NCBI GenBank assembly: GCA_025358885.1
Contig: JANYHW010000129.1
Coordinates: forward strand, 1-36,553
Reading direction: 5' to 3'
Source of the DNA: Cytophagales bacterium
GTDB taxonomy: Bacteria; Bacteroidota; Bacteroidia; Cytophagales; Cyclobacteriaceae
DNA: 36,553 bases
Under the pieces are notes generated by a model. The model was not told where the DNA came from. It searched no databases and saw only the letters and a program-made list of their open reading frames with translations. A program made the translations under genes and the position numbers. Positions 8,874-17,291 of the stretch are shown here, piece after piece (positions within the stretch are counted from its first letter, which is position 1; the number at the start of each line of letters is the position of its first letter).

Positions 8874-9193
8874 TATTTTAAGACTAGGCTCAGTGCTTTT
8901 GTGAAATCAAAGTAGCCCTTCACCTCCTTCGAAGCGGATGCATCCCCTGCGCTGGTCAACGAATAATATTTTCTTGCGCGGTTATCAACCATCATGGTTT
9001 TTGAGGTAACCAGGCCTTCAGCTTCCAGCTTGTGCAGTGTGGGATACAAGGCGCCAAAGGTCAGTTCAATCTCATCGCCCGAGAGGTCCTTGACCCGTTG
9101 GGTCATTTCATAGCCGTACATGCGCCGGTTTTCTGCCAGCAGTTTGAGGACGATTACCCGCAGGGTCCCTTTGATCAATTCTTTGGAAGTCAT
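8873..9193 (-). CDS. PadR family transcriptional regulator
   Basis: This 106-residue protein consists of a PadR winged-helix domain: LKLLAENRRMYGYEMTQRV (helix 1 and turn), ELTFGALYPTLHKLEAEGLV (recognition helix with the classic LYPTLHKLE core) and RKYYSLTSAG (wing). It has a short C-terminal helix, so it belongs to the small PadR-s2 type. Members repress neighbouring transporter genes and release DNA on effector binding. Its stop codon shares one base with the ATG of the permease (TAATG at 8871-8875), so the two are translationally coupled. An AT-rich palindrome at 9210-9230 lies 17 bp upstream of its start and is a good candidate for its own operator. The effector is unknown. Confidence 0.93.
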   Translation of the reverse strand: MTSKELIKGTLRVIVLKLLAENRRMYGYEMTQRVKDLSGDEIELTFGALYPTLHKLEAEGLVTSKTMMVDNRARKYYSLTSAGDASASKEVKGYFDFTKALSLVLK

Positions 9194-9209
9194 AAGCCGT
9201 ATACGGATG

Positions 9210-9230
9210 ATATATAAGAATGTTATATAT
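9210..9230. promoter_or_regulatory. Candidate PadR operator (AT-rich palindrome)
   Basis: ATATATAA (9210-9217) and TTATATAT (9223-9230) are perfect inverted 8-bp arms separated by 5 nt. The element lies immediately upstream of the padR-like gene and about 94 bp upstream of the divergent gene at 9324. PadR dimers bind AT-rich dyads of this general shape, usually in their own promoters, so autoregulation is the simplest reading. I see no clear Bacteroidota-type promoter match in the remainder of 9231-9323. Confidence 0.5.
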
Positions 9231-9323
9231 GCTTCGATTATTTGTATAGTCCGTCCAATTTTAACTCTTGCTAGCCATGAACGATTAGCCGGGCTGCGTG
9301 TACTGCATTAAAAAACACAGTCT

Positions 9324-11324
9324 ATGAAGTTATCGTCAACACTATGTCTATTCATTTTGGTTACTCAATCATTGGCCGCGCCGGAAAAAATATTACCAAA
9401 AACCCTGGTTCTCAGGTCGGTGGACTATTACCGGCAGCAGGCATCTGATTGGAGGGAGGAAACGCTCAAGACCCGGAACAAGGCTGAATCCTGGCTCAAT
9501 TACTATGCTGCAGCTGCGTTTGGACAACAATCGTCTGAGCAATTGAACAAAATTGTCGCGGAGATGTCTGCCGCTGTACCCGATTCATACGAGTGGTTAG
9601 TCGTCAAGGGTTGGAACGAAGGATACACCTCCTCGGCTCAGTCCTACCTGGAAAAGGCCTACGCCCTTCGACCTGATAAGCCGGAATCACATGGTCTGCT
9701 TCAATTTACTTCAGAACTTGATCTAAATGCTAATAAACGTCAGATATACAGCAAGTTATTGTTCAATCACGAACAGATTTCTCCAAGCTTGCTCAACTAC
9801 AGCTACAATGTGCTAATGTCGGTGGCGCCGTCTGCGGTGCTCATAACTGAAGGTGAAAGTACCACGGTGCCGCTCTTTGTCTTGCAGGATGTGTTGAATG
9901 TTCGTCAGGACGTGAGTATCCTGAACCTGGACTTGCTGGGCAACCATGAGTACATGGAGAAGAAGTTCAAATCACTGGGTCTGGAACTTTCAGGTCCGCT
10001 CAGTGGCGAACACCTTCGAAGTACGCTGTGCACGTTACTTCCTCAGAACAACCAGAAACGGAAATTTTACTACGCCCTCACGGTGTCCAAGGATAACCTT
10101 TCATCGATGAAGGAATACCTCTACGTAGTCGGATTGGCTTCGCTGCACAGCGTGACTAACGTCGACAACGTGTCGCAGATCAGGAAGAACCTGGAGAAAG
10201 AGTTCTTGCTTGATTACCTCAGGGTAGATTTTAACGGGGAGTCGCCTGATGCCACCGGTAAAGTGTTGAGTTCAAACTACCTGGTGCCCATGCTCTTGTT
10301 GTATGAGTCTTATATAAATGAAGGAAAGAACGACCAGGCACGTGACCTTCGTAAGTTGATGCAGCGAATCGCACATGAAAATGGAAAAGAGTCGGCTATG
10401 GCCAAATTCCTGGGAGAAGAACCTGGCGACGGTATCCCCTACTTCGCTTCTGCAATGGATGTAAAGACGCTGGACGGAAATTTTCGCGCTTTTGCAGATA
10501 AGCTGTGGGTGCAGGAGTCGGAAGTGACGAACGAGCAATTCAATCGGTTCCTCTCCTATCTAAAATCCAATGGACTCACTGAGCTTTCGGACAAATACAA
10601 ATACGACTTCAGTGAGTACACCGAGCCTGCGCTGGCCATGATGAAGGCTTATTCGGCGAATGTGGTGGCCTCTAAAAAATCGAAGTTTTATACGCTCCAC
10701 CCGGCCGTGAACATGAGTCATGAAGCAGCGACGGCCTACTGCGAGTGGCTGACAGAACAATACAACCATGCCGCTGATCGCAAGTTCAAGAAGGTGAAGT
10801 TCCGCTTGCCTACCATCGGAGAATGGCAACTTGCCGCTGCGGGCATCAAAGATCCCGCTTCCTGGAATTGGAATGATCAAACGATGGAAGTAAAAATCTC
10901 CCAGCCCGGACACGATATGAGCAAGCACCCTGAAAAGAAGATGATTTCATTTAAAGATGAAGAGATTCGGTATCCCTGGTTCCGCTACTGGAACTTGCGC
11001 AATAGCCCGACGAATACCCGTGGATGCTACCTGGGCAATTTCAAGTCGCCTGACTCCATCTCTTGTCCGGGGATCAAGTTTATTGGCCAGATGGCTTCAG
11101 ATGGTTTTACGACGATGAGTCCGACGGAGTCTTACTTCCCGAACGACATTGGTCTTTACGACGTGGTGGGCAATGCCTCAGAAATGACCTTGGAAAAGGG
11201 GAAAGCCTGCGGCGGAAGTTGGAACCATACCCCGCAAGAATCTACCATGCGAAGCGTTAACTTGTATACCAAACCGGATGCGTCAATTGGATTCAGGGTG
11301 TTTATGGAAATCATTGAAAAGTAG
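9324..11324 (+). CDS. Secreted protein with C-terminal formylglycine-generating-enzyme-like (SUMF1) domain
   Basis: This 666-residue protein has an N-terminal signal peptide (about 1-19). Residues 20-370 are mostly helical. A stretch near 171-205 (VLITEGESTTVPLF to DVSILNLDLL) resembles the C-terminal soluble part of DUF2723/O-mannosyltransferase-like Bacteroidota proteins. Residues from about 390 to the end form an FGE-sulfatase (PF03781) fold: ESEVTNEQFNRF, RLPTIGEWQLAA (494-505), DVVGNASEM, CGGSW (629-633) and IGFRV. The catalytic Cys pair that true formylglycine-generating enzymes carry after GGSW is absent. It is therefore more likely a structural or binding member, like the GldJ/GldK gliding lipoproteins, than a sulfatase activator. 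It lies 3 bp upstream of an ECF sigma factor, suggesting an envelope-sensing or sigma-controlled role; this is inference. Confidence 0.8.
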   Translation: MKLSSTLCLFILVTQSLAAPEKILPKTLVLRSVDYYRQQASDWREETLKTRNKAESWLNYYAAAAFGQQSSEQLNKIVAEMSAAVPDSYEWLVVKGWNEGYTSSAQSYLEKAYALRPDKPESHGLLQFTSELDLNANKRQIYSKLLFNHEQISPSLLNYSYNVLMSVAPSAVLITEGESTTVPLFVLQDVLNVRQDVSILNLDLLGNHEYMEKKFKSLGLELSGPLSGEHLRSTLCTLLPQNNQKRKFYYALTVSKDNLSSMKEYLYVVGLASLHSVTNVDNVSQIRKNLEKEFLLDYLRVDFNGESPDATGKVLSSNYLVPMLLLYESYINEGKNDQARDLRKLMQRIAHENGKESAMAKFLGEEPGDGIPYFASAMDVKTLDGNFRAFADKLWVQESEVTNEQFNRFLSYLKSNGLTELSDKYKYDFSEYTEPALAMMKAYSANVVASKKSKFYTLHPAVNMSHEAATAYCEWLTEQYNHAADRKFKKVKFRLPTIGEWQLAAAGIKDPASWNWNDQTMEVKISQPGHDMSKHPEKKMISFKDEEIRYPWFRYWNLRNSPTNTRGCYLGNFKSPDSISCPGIKFIGQMASDGFTTMSPTESYFPNDIGLYDVVGNASEMTLEKGKACGGSWNHTPQESTMRSVNLYTKPDASIGFRVFMEIIEK

Positions 11325-11327
11325 AGG

Positions 11328-11906
11328 GTGATTTTTGGGAAATCACTCAGCCGACTGCCGGATGAAGAACTGATCGTCCGGCTTCAGGGTGGAGAGGGTC
11401 GTGCGCTGGAAGAAATCTACCGGCGTTACAGCCCTCTCCTGCTTCGCTATTTCTACCGGATGCTATGGAAAGACAAGGAACGGGCCCAAGATGCACTGCA
11501 TGATGTCTTTATGAAGATCATTGAGAACCCTTTGCGCATTGACCCTCAGCGGACATTCTCTACCTGGATGTACTCGGTGGCCTACAACCATTGCAAGAAT
11601 GAATACAGGCGGCAGGCATTTCGACAATCGGCGATGACGACAATGCCAACGGAAACGATCGTGTCTGCCAACGTTGAGATGGCGCTTGACAGGAAGGCAT
11701 TCTCAGAAACGCTGGATAGAGTTCTGCAAGAAGAGGGTGACGAAGCCCGGACCATGATCGTGCTGAGGTATGAACTGGAGTTGCCCTTCGCTGAAATCGG
11801 CGCGGTGCTGGATTGTCCGGAGGGGATCGTAAAGTCACGGTTGTTTTATTTGAAGAAGAGACTGGCCTTTGCCCTGGACCCATATAAAACAATTCTTGAA
11901 AAATAG
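11328..11906 (+). CDS. ECF-type RNA polymerase sigma factor
   Basis: This 192-residue sigma-70 family protein starts with GTG at 11328, three bases after the upstream stop, within AGAGGGTG. Region 2 spans about residues 29-68 (EIYRRYSPLLLRYFYRML, QDALHDVFMKII), and TFSTWMYSVAYNHCKNEYRR follows as region 2.3-2.4. Region 4 spans about 135-185 (MIVLRYELELPFAEIGAVL, then a helix-turn-helix with EGIVKSRLFYLKKRL). Length and architecture are normal for ECF sigma factors. It directs transcription of a small regulon, probably including its own operon. The next gene, 4 bp downstream, encodes a membrane-anchored protein placed where an anti-sigma factor is expected. Confidence 0.93.
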   Translation: MIFGKSLSRLPDEELIVRLQGGEGRALEEIYRRYSPLLLRYFYRMLWKDKERAQDALHDVFMKIIENPLRIDPQRTFSTWMYSVAYNHCKNEYRRQAFRQSAMTTMPTETIVSANVEMALDRKAFSETLDRVLQEEGDEARTMIVLRYELELPFAEIGAVLDCPEGIVKSRLFYLKKRLAFALDPYKTILEK

Positions 11907-11910
11907 TACC

Positions 11911-12507
11911 ATGGAAAATACAGAGAGGTTTGAACAATTGCTGCGGACAAGTCCATACCATGAATTGTCAGCAGAAGATAAGAACTGGGTGTCTCAGTTT
12001 GTCGGGTCTGAAGAAGAGTATGAAGCGATGAGACAGGCGACAATAATATTAGAAAAGCATGATGCAGCCAGCATACAGCCAGATCCTGCTGTCTTGAAAT
12101 CCTTGCGAAAGGCTTGGGATGCAAAACGCAGCCCCGCTCTCAGCGCTAATCGGTTTGGTTGGTCGTTGCCGGCCTACGCCGCGATCCCGGCTTTCTTTCT
12201 TGTCGGAGTAATTTGTTGGTGGATTGGACGGTCGTGGAACAAGGATACCATCTATGTTGATCGCATGGTGACCAGGGTTGATACAATTCGCGTTGCATCT
12301 AAACCAGATACTGTCGTCATTGAACGAGTTGTCTATAAGTCCGTGAATATTCCTTCAATGACAGCCACCACCGCGACAAAGCAATCGGAAGTGAGCCCCA
12401 TGGTGAACCGGGGTGTTAACATGAAGGAGAAAGAAGAGTTAGAGAAGTTGCTGGTGTCGGGAGGGTTTAAATTCATTTCCGCGCAGATTGCTCGGTGGAA
12501 AATATAA
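11911..12507 (+). CDS. Putative anti-sigma factor, single-pass membrane protein
   Basis: The protein has 198 residues from ATG 11911; an in-frame start at 11869 would overlap the sigma gene and is less likely. The cytoplasmic N-terminal part (1-80) is acidic and helical (TERFEQLLRTSPYHELSAEDKNW). One transmembrane helix follows (about 87-106, ending CWWIGRSW), then a periplasmic Val/Thr-rich segment with repeated DTIxV/DTVVIERVVY stretches, and a Lys/Glu-rich tail. No zinc-binding HxxxCxxC motif is present, so this is not a ZAS-domain anti-sigma factor. The assignment rests on its position 4 bp after the ECF sigma gene and its membrane topology. Its stop codon abuts the stop codon of the next, convergent gene with no spacer. 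Confidence 0.7.
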   Translation: MENTERFEQLLRTSPYHELSAEDKNWVSQFVGSEEEYEAMRQATIILEKHDAASIQPDPAVLKSLRKAWDAKRSPALSANRFGWSLPAYAAIPAFFLVGVICWWIGRSWNKDTIYVDRMVTRVDTIRVASKPDTVVIERVVYKSVNIPSMTATTATKQSEVSPMVNRGVNMKEKEELEKLLVSGGFKFISAQIARWKI

Positions 12508-12867
12508 TTATTTCTTACGCGTACCCGAAAACGTTCCATCTCCCATGGTAGAGAACTTAATCTTGCCTTTCATGGTGTCGCCATCTACTGTGCCATCATA
12601 CTCTATGAGGCCGCCGCTGATGGTAAATTCAAGGTGCACTACGTTGAGTTTCACGGTGCCTTTCACTGGCGCTTCGCCCAGGCGGCCTTTGTACGTGCCG
12701 TCCAATGTGGTTTCATTAACATGATTGAGAACAAAAACTGGTGTTCCCTTTCCCATGGGTGATTCCACCTCCATGTTCCAGGTACCTTTTACATTCACTT
12801 GTTTTTGCGCGTGGGTAGGAACCAATGCCATGAGCATTAGTCCAATGAGGAGCAGTCTTGTTTTCAT
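12508..12867 (-). CDS. Small secreted beta-rich protein of unknown function
   Basis: This 119-residue protein has a clear signal peptide (about 1-20, ending THA before QKQV). The mature part is about 99 residues of alternating short strands: VKGTWNMEVESPMGKG, TTLDGTYKGRLGEAPVKG, LEFTISGGLIEYDGTVDGDTMKGKI and GDGTFSGTRK. The repeated pattern of Gly turns with TxDGxxxG resembles small lipocalin-like or beta-barrel periplasmic proteins common in Bacteroidota, but I cannot name a family. It lies 27 bp downstream of the glucan phosphorylase gene on the same strand and may be cotranscribed with it. Confidence 0.75.
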   Translation of the reverse strand: MKTRLLLIGLMLMALVPTHAQKQVNVKGTWNMEVESPMGKGTPVFVLNHVNETTLDGTYKGRLGEAPVKGTVKLNVVHLEFTISGGLIEYDGTVDGDTMKGKIKFSTMGDGTFSGTRKK

Positions 12868-12894
12868 TCTTGTTTAGTTGAAGGTGAGTATATC

Positions 12895-14520
12895 TTAACC
12901 CAGTTTGTATAGTTTCTCATAGTATTCTTCCAGCATCCGCTTTACGGCGAATTGATCCTTACAAGAAATGATGCTTTGCTTCATCATCTCGATCCATTTT
13001 GGTTTGTCGTCGTAGTAGGTGGGAACAACCTCCTTCAAAAGGACTTTATATAATGCTTTCTGGTCGTGTGCGTCCAGGGTTTCTTCTTTCCTGCTTTCAA
13101 ACCCATCTCCGATCTGCCAGCCGTTTACGCCATGATTACACGCCTCAGGCCACCAGCCGTCGAGGATACTCAGGTTCAATACCCCATTCATGGCTGCCTT
13201 CATGCCCGAAGTGCCGCTGGCCTCCTGGGGACGACGTGGATTGTTCAGCCACACATCACTTCCGCGTACCAGCATCGAGCCAATGGTCATGTCATAGTTT
13301 TCGAGGAACACTACGGACCCAGGGTACTCCCTGGTCAGGGACACAATGTTCTCTACAATTTCTTTTCCGCGATCATCCTGCGGGTGGGCTTTGCCCGAAA
13401 AAATAATCTGCAGTTTGCCACTTTTGAAGAGACCGTCAATCTTCGGTTTGTCGCTAAAAATAAAATCACTCCGCTTGTACGGTACGGCCCTGCGGGAGAA
13501 TCCGAGGAGCAGGGAGTCCGGTTTGAGCTGCACACCCGTCCGTTCATACACGAAGGCCAGCAGTTGCTTCTTATTGTCCATGTGGACTTTCCACAAGTCC
13601 CCCTTCCCTTCTGCGGCCTCGAGCATTCGTGGATCGACCCAGGTTGGGCGATGGATAGCGTTTGTGATACCCACGATCTCAGCACGGTCTTTCACCTTGC
13701 TCCACATTTTGTTTGCCGTTACAGCATGGAGTTGTGCGACGGCGTTGGAGTTGCGTGAAAGCCGGAGTGCCGCCACGGTCATGTTGAATGGTGAGCCTCC
13801 CAATTTTTTTAACTGTGCCTTACTGAAAGTTTTTTCATTGTCGGCGCCCATGTACAATAGGCGGTCGATGTAATGAGATTCATTTCCCTGCACGACAGGT
13901 GTGTGGGTGGTAAACACAATTTCATTCCTGGTTTTAGCAAAGGCTTGTTCATACGTCATACCTGATAAAACTTTCTCCCGCATCAATTCAAATCCTGCAA
14001 ACAAGGCATGCCCTTCGTTGAAATGATACACTTCCGACTTGATGCCCAGGGCACGCAAGGCTTTAACGCCGCCAATACCGAGCACCATCTCCTGTGCGAT
14101 GCGCTCTTCACCAAACCAACCATAGAGCTGACCTGTGATCCATCCGTCTTCATTACCCGGAACGTCAGTGTCCAGCAGATACAACGGTACCGTACCATAG
14201 GTATCGCACAACCATACTTTGCACTTTACTTCACGTTTACGGATCGTTACGGTCACCATCACACCGGTGTCCTTCAGGTTGTCGTATTTGTAAATGGGGT
14301 ATGTATCAAGAACTTTTCCTTTTGAGGTGATGCGCTGATCGGTGTACCCTTGCTTCCACTTGATGCCAATACCCACCATGGGATAGCCATGGTCTTTGGC
14401 GCCTTTCATGTAGTCGCCAGCGAGGATACCTAAACCACCGGCGTACATCTTGAAGTCAGATTGCAACGCATATTCCATGCAGAAATAGGCGACTTTGGGT
14501 AAGGAACTGCTTGTGGCCAT
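12895..14520 (-). CDS. glgP: Alpha-glucan (glycogen/maltodextrin) phosphorylase, short type
   Basis: This 541-residue GT35 phosphorylase catalyses phosphorolysis of alpha-1,4-glucans to glucose-1-phosphate with PLP. Visible features are YFCMEYAL and AGGLGILAGDYMKGAKD at the N-terminus, ITGQLYGWFGEERIAQEMVLGIGG, VYHFNEGHALF, FTTHTPVVQGNE, NAIHRPTWVDP and PYKRSD. The PLP-binding segment is EASGTSGMKAAMNG, with Lys441 as the Schiff-base lysine. It is much shorter than the E. coli/mammalian enzymes (about 800 residues) and matches the short branch (TIGR02094 type), so it is not truncated. The role is cytoplasmic mobilisation of stored glycogen or maltodextrin. No glgA, glgB or glgC is present in the window. 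Confidence 0.93.
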   Translation of the reverse strand: MATSSSLPKVAYFCMEYALQSDFKMYAGGLGILAGDYMKGAKDHGYPMVGIGIKWKQGYTDQRITSKGKVLDTYPIYKYDNLKDTGVMVTVTIRKREVKCKVWLCDTYGTVPLYLLDTDVPGNEDGWITGQLYGWFGEERIAQEMVLGIGGVKALRALGIKSEVYHFNEGHALFAGFELMREKVLSGMTYEQAFAKTRNEIVFTTHTPVVQGNESHYIDRLLYMGADNEKTFSKAQLKKLGGSPFNMTVAALRLSRNSNAVAQLHAVTANKMWSKVKDRAEIVGITNAIHRPTWVDPRMLEAAEGKGDLWKVHMDNKKQLLAFVYERTGVQLKPDSLLLGFSRRAVPYKRSDFIFSDKPKIDGLFKSGKLQIIFSGKAHPQDDRGKEIVENIVSLTREYPGSVVFLENYDMTIGSMLVRGSDVWLNNPRRPQEASGTSGMKAAMNGVLNLSILDGWWPEACNHGVNGWQIGDGFESRKEETLDAHDQKALYKVLLKEVVPTYYDDKPKWIEMMKQSIISCKDQFAVKRMLEEYYEKLYKLG

Positions 14521-14622
14521 GTGAATAAAGTTTGTGAGATTATGCGGGTAAAAATAGTCTTTTCAACAGGAATGGAAAGTGAATTATGATAGGTTTGTTT
14601 GAGAGGCCTCGCAGAGTTTGTT

Positions 14623-16866
14623 CTATAACACAAACTTCTTCACCACCTGTGTCGTGTTTGCCCTGTATCCTACCCCGGGAATAACGTTGACGGGATAATC
14701 ATGAAAAGTATTCAAAGGCAATCCCATCGTGCGGTCTGTCACGGTCAATTGTAACGGTAAGTTAGCCTTTACTTCAACGGTGATATCAAGCGCTCCATTG
14801 TCCAGGCCAAGAAAATCGACTACTTTAAAATCACCATTCTCTACACCCGTCCCTTTGCCTCCATCGGGAGCCTGGATCAGTACAGCATTAGGTTGGTTCT
14901 TCTCATCAAATTCGATGTGAAATGAAATGGCGTCTCTCATCGACTGAAAGTGCAAGGAAACTTTTCTGACATTATTTTCTATGGAGTCCCACTTTATTAA
15001 AACAACGGGAGCAGCCAATGGAATCATTGCAGCATCATTGATCAGCCGTCCGCTTTCTATTTCAGGTTTGGAAAAGAACTGCTTGTTCCATTCATCGGTT
15101 GTCGTGAAGCTGGATATCCAGTAGGCTTTGTTCTCGTCGGCACGCACCTGGTATTGCACGTTTGACTGAAGGGGGGTCTGTTCGGTAAAGTCAGATTTAA
15201 AGTGCGCCATGACAACTAATAGGACGAATGCGGAAAGTGCAACCCACTGAACTGCTTTTGATTCTGTGAGTGCTGCCTGAAACACCGGTAACAGAAGACC
15301 AAGCAATAATCCCAGAAAGATAACTGCTGCCGCCGTCGTGGGACTTAACCCAAAAACAATCATCATCAGCTTGATGACGGGCGACAACAAAATGATGGCT
15401 GGTATAACAAACGCGAGTTGTATCAGACTCTTTGCCAATTCGCTCAGATTTTCCCTTGCCATAACAACAATATTGCCGATAAGGCTGTACAGCAGAGGAA
15501 TCATGATCACAAAAATGGCAGTAGGCATGATGAGATAGAGCATAATGAGGATTCCTGTCAGCAAGAGGAACAGTCCGGCCATAAGCGACGCCAGGCTGAA
15601 TTTCTTCAACAGCCAGCGATACAACCAGGCATAAAGTGCAACGGCAACAACAGCAAAGGCACTGAAATAGTACACGCAATTGTACGGATTGGTACTATAA
15701 AAATTCTTATATAATGGATACGCCCATTCAATTCCCTTGATGAGCAGCACGGTGGACAGGCACATGGTAATCAGGACACCCACGAAGGCAATGAATCCTA
15801 TCGCAAAGCCCTTGAATTTGATCTGGTTTGTTACTACTCCCATCACCACAAAGCATATGTATAGCACAACACAAAGGATTGTGAAGCCCAGGTTCCAGGA
15901 GGCTGGATAGCTGATCATGGTATTGCCAATCAAGTTGAAGAAGGAAATGTCATCGGCTTTGGTCTGTAGCAAGCTGATGTTTCCAAAATGCTTTATGAGA
16001 CTCAACATGTTCGATCCGTGTTGCTGTAGGCTTCTTAGATCTAGGTTCTCTGCTTTGTCGTTAGGACTGTGGTAGTTCACATATCCTTCGATAAAGGCGT
16101 GGTTAAGCCCGCTTATGCCAGCCTTACGGAATACGGTATAATCGGTATCATTGGGGAGCAACTTATAGATCTCGTATCCCAGTGAGTTGCCAGACGGGTA
16201 TGCCGCGGCCTTCATGAACTCTTTTATCGCCCAACCATTTCTTGCATTCACTTCAAACATGGAGCTGACACCCGCATTGCCGCGTCCTTCAAAGTTTAAT
16301 ACCAATCCTACTTCTTTTGAGAGTACGCTGTCCTGGACAAATCCTTGTGCTCCCAACAGTCCTGCCTCCTCTCCATCCGTGAAAAGAAAAATCACATCAT
16401 TATTGTAAACCTTTTCAGAGCCTGTAAGCATGCGGGCCGTTTCAAGCATGGCTGCCACGCCTGCGCCATCATCCCCTGCACCAGGGGTATTGGGCTGACT
16501 GTCATAGTGCGACATGACGAGTAGTGCCTTGGAGGGATTCTTTCCTTTCAAGCGTGCGATAATGTTATACACATTGGCGCCGGTCATTCCCCATTTGTTG
16601 TTTCGTATCGCCGCAGTATGCTGGACATAGGCATCGAGTCCAAAACTTTTGCATTGTGCAAGGATGTATTCGCGGACCCTTTTGTTTTCTACCGTGCCGG
16701 TACTGTGGGGTGCCTGGCAGATTTCATTCAGATAGGGATAGGCTCGTTTGGCGGAAAACACACTATCAGGGGCATCTGCGCCAATCACATCTGGAGGTGA
16801 ATCCATCCGGATGGAAATGAACGAGACTAAGATTGCAAAGACTAGAATCAGACCGGGCTTTTTCAT
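14623..16866 (-). CDS. M28 family zinc aminopeptidase with multi-spanning membrane domain
   Basis: This 747-residue protein has an N-terminal signal or anchor helix (about 5-20). The M28 peptidase domain (about 35-300) shows all five zinc-ligand positions: His120 (MSHYDSQPN), Asp132 (GAGDDGAG), the Glu166-Glu167 pair (TDGEEAGLLG), Glu193 (NFEGRG) and His266 (YHSPNDKAEN). Eight or so hydrophobic helices follow (about 310-570), then a beta-rich extracytoplasmic C-terminal domain (about 580-747). This order matches the ERMP1/vacuolar Pff1-like group of membrane-bound M28 peptidases. The catalytic domain probably faces the periplasm and removes N-terminal residues from peptides; the specificity is not visible. 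It ends 102 bp upstream of the phosphorylase gene, with nothing recognisable in the gap. Confidence 0.9.
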   Translation of the reverse strand: MKKPGLILVFAILVSFISIRMDSPPDVIGADAPDSVFSAKRAYPYLNEICQAPHSTGTVENKRVREYILAQCKSFGLDAYVQHTAAIRNNKWGMTGANVYNIIARLKGKNPSKALLVMSHYDSQPNTPGAGDDGAGVAAMLETARMLTGSEKVYNNDVIFLFTDGEEAGLLGAQGFVQDSVLSKEVGLVLNFEGRGNAGVSSMFEVNARNGWAIKEFMKAAAYPSGNSLGYEIYKLLPNDTDYTVFRKAGISGLNHAFIEGYVNYHSPNDKAENLDLRSLQQHGSNMLSLIKHFGNISLLQTKADDISFFNLIGNTMISYPASWNLGFTILCVVLYICFVVMGVVTNQIKFKGFAIGFIAFVGVLITMCLSTVLLIKGIEWAYPLYKNFYSTNPYNCVYYFSAFAVVAVALYAWLYRWLLKKFSLASLMAGLFLLLTGILIMLYLIMPTAIFVIMIPLLYSLIGNIVVMARENLSELAKSLIQLAFVIPAIILLSPVIKLMMIVFGLSPTTAAAVIFLGLLLGLLLPVFQAALTESKAVQWVALSAFVLLVVMAHFKSDFTEQTPLQSNVQYQVRADENKAYWISSFTTTDEWNKQFFSKPEIESGRLINDAAMIPLAAPVVLIKWDSIENNVRKVSLHFQSMRDAISFHIEFDEKNQPNAVLIQAPDGGKGTGVENGDFKVVDFLGLDNGALDITVEVKANLPLQLTVTDRTMGLPLNTFHDYPVNVIPGVGYRANTTQVVKKFVL

Positions 16867-16888
16867 GTATGCGATTAGGATTTATAAT

Positions 16889-17284
16889 CTAGGAATTCTG
16901 GAGCTCGCAGCCTATTTCCCAGTGGTGACCAAACGGATCTGCAACGCGGCCAACTCTCCATCCATGTTCCTCTGCGATTGGTGCGACCACTCTAGCGCCA
17001 GCTGCAACAGCTTTGTTGAATACAACCTCGGGATCAGAAACGGTGAGAATCATACGCACCGTTCCTCCGCCAAGCGATTCGGGGCTGAAATTGTCATGCT
17101 CCGGCGACTCATCGCTCATCCAGAATTCCGCCCCATCGATAGAGAGCTTTGCTACAACTGAGGATGAATCATCGAGTTTGAATACTTCCTCTGCACCAAA
17201 GGCATTCTTATAAAACTTAAGGGCCAACACACTACTCCTCACGGATAGCCATGGCGCTAGAGTTACGATTGGCTTCTTGTTCAT
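16889..17284 (-). CDS. VOC superfamily protein (glyoxalase/bleomycin-resistance fold)
   Basis: The protein has 131 residues from ATG 17282-17284. The open frame extends to 17317, but that start would overlap the upstream gene and add a Cys/Arg-rich stretch with no match to the fold. The two beta-alpha-beta-beta-beta modules are visible: TLAPWLSVRSSVLALKFYKNAFGAEEV with KLSIDGAEFWMSDE, then GGTVRMILTVSDPEVVFNKAVAAGARVV with EEHGWRVGRVADPFGHHWEIG. The PFGHHWEIG ending is typical of PhnB-like VOC proteins with a C-terminal metal-ligand Glu. The substrate is unknown. It is 7 bp downstream of the dihydrofolate-reductase-like gene and 22 bp upstream of the M28 peptidase. Confidence 0.85.
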   Translation of the reverse strand: MNKKPIVTLAPWLSVRSSVLALKFYKNAFGAEEVFKLDDSSSVVAKLSIDGAEFWMSDESPEHDNFSPESLGGGTVRMILTVSDPEVVFNKAVAAGARVVAPIAEEHGWRVGRVADPFGHHWEIGCELQNS

Positions 17285-17291
17285 CTTCTTG

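Noticed and set aside
9324-11324. Genuine sulfatase-activating formylglycine-generating enzyme
   Set aside because: The catalytic cysteine pair is missing and no sulfatase gene is nearby.
12895-14520. Truncated glycogen phosphorylase
   Set aside because: About 540 residues with all catalytic motifs matches the short phosphorylase branch, so it is complete.
14521-14622. GAGGCCTC palindrome (14603-14610) as a regulatory site
   Set aside because: An 8-bp palindrome is expected by chance at this scale, and no flanking signal supports it.
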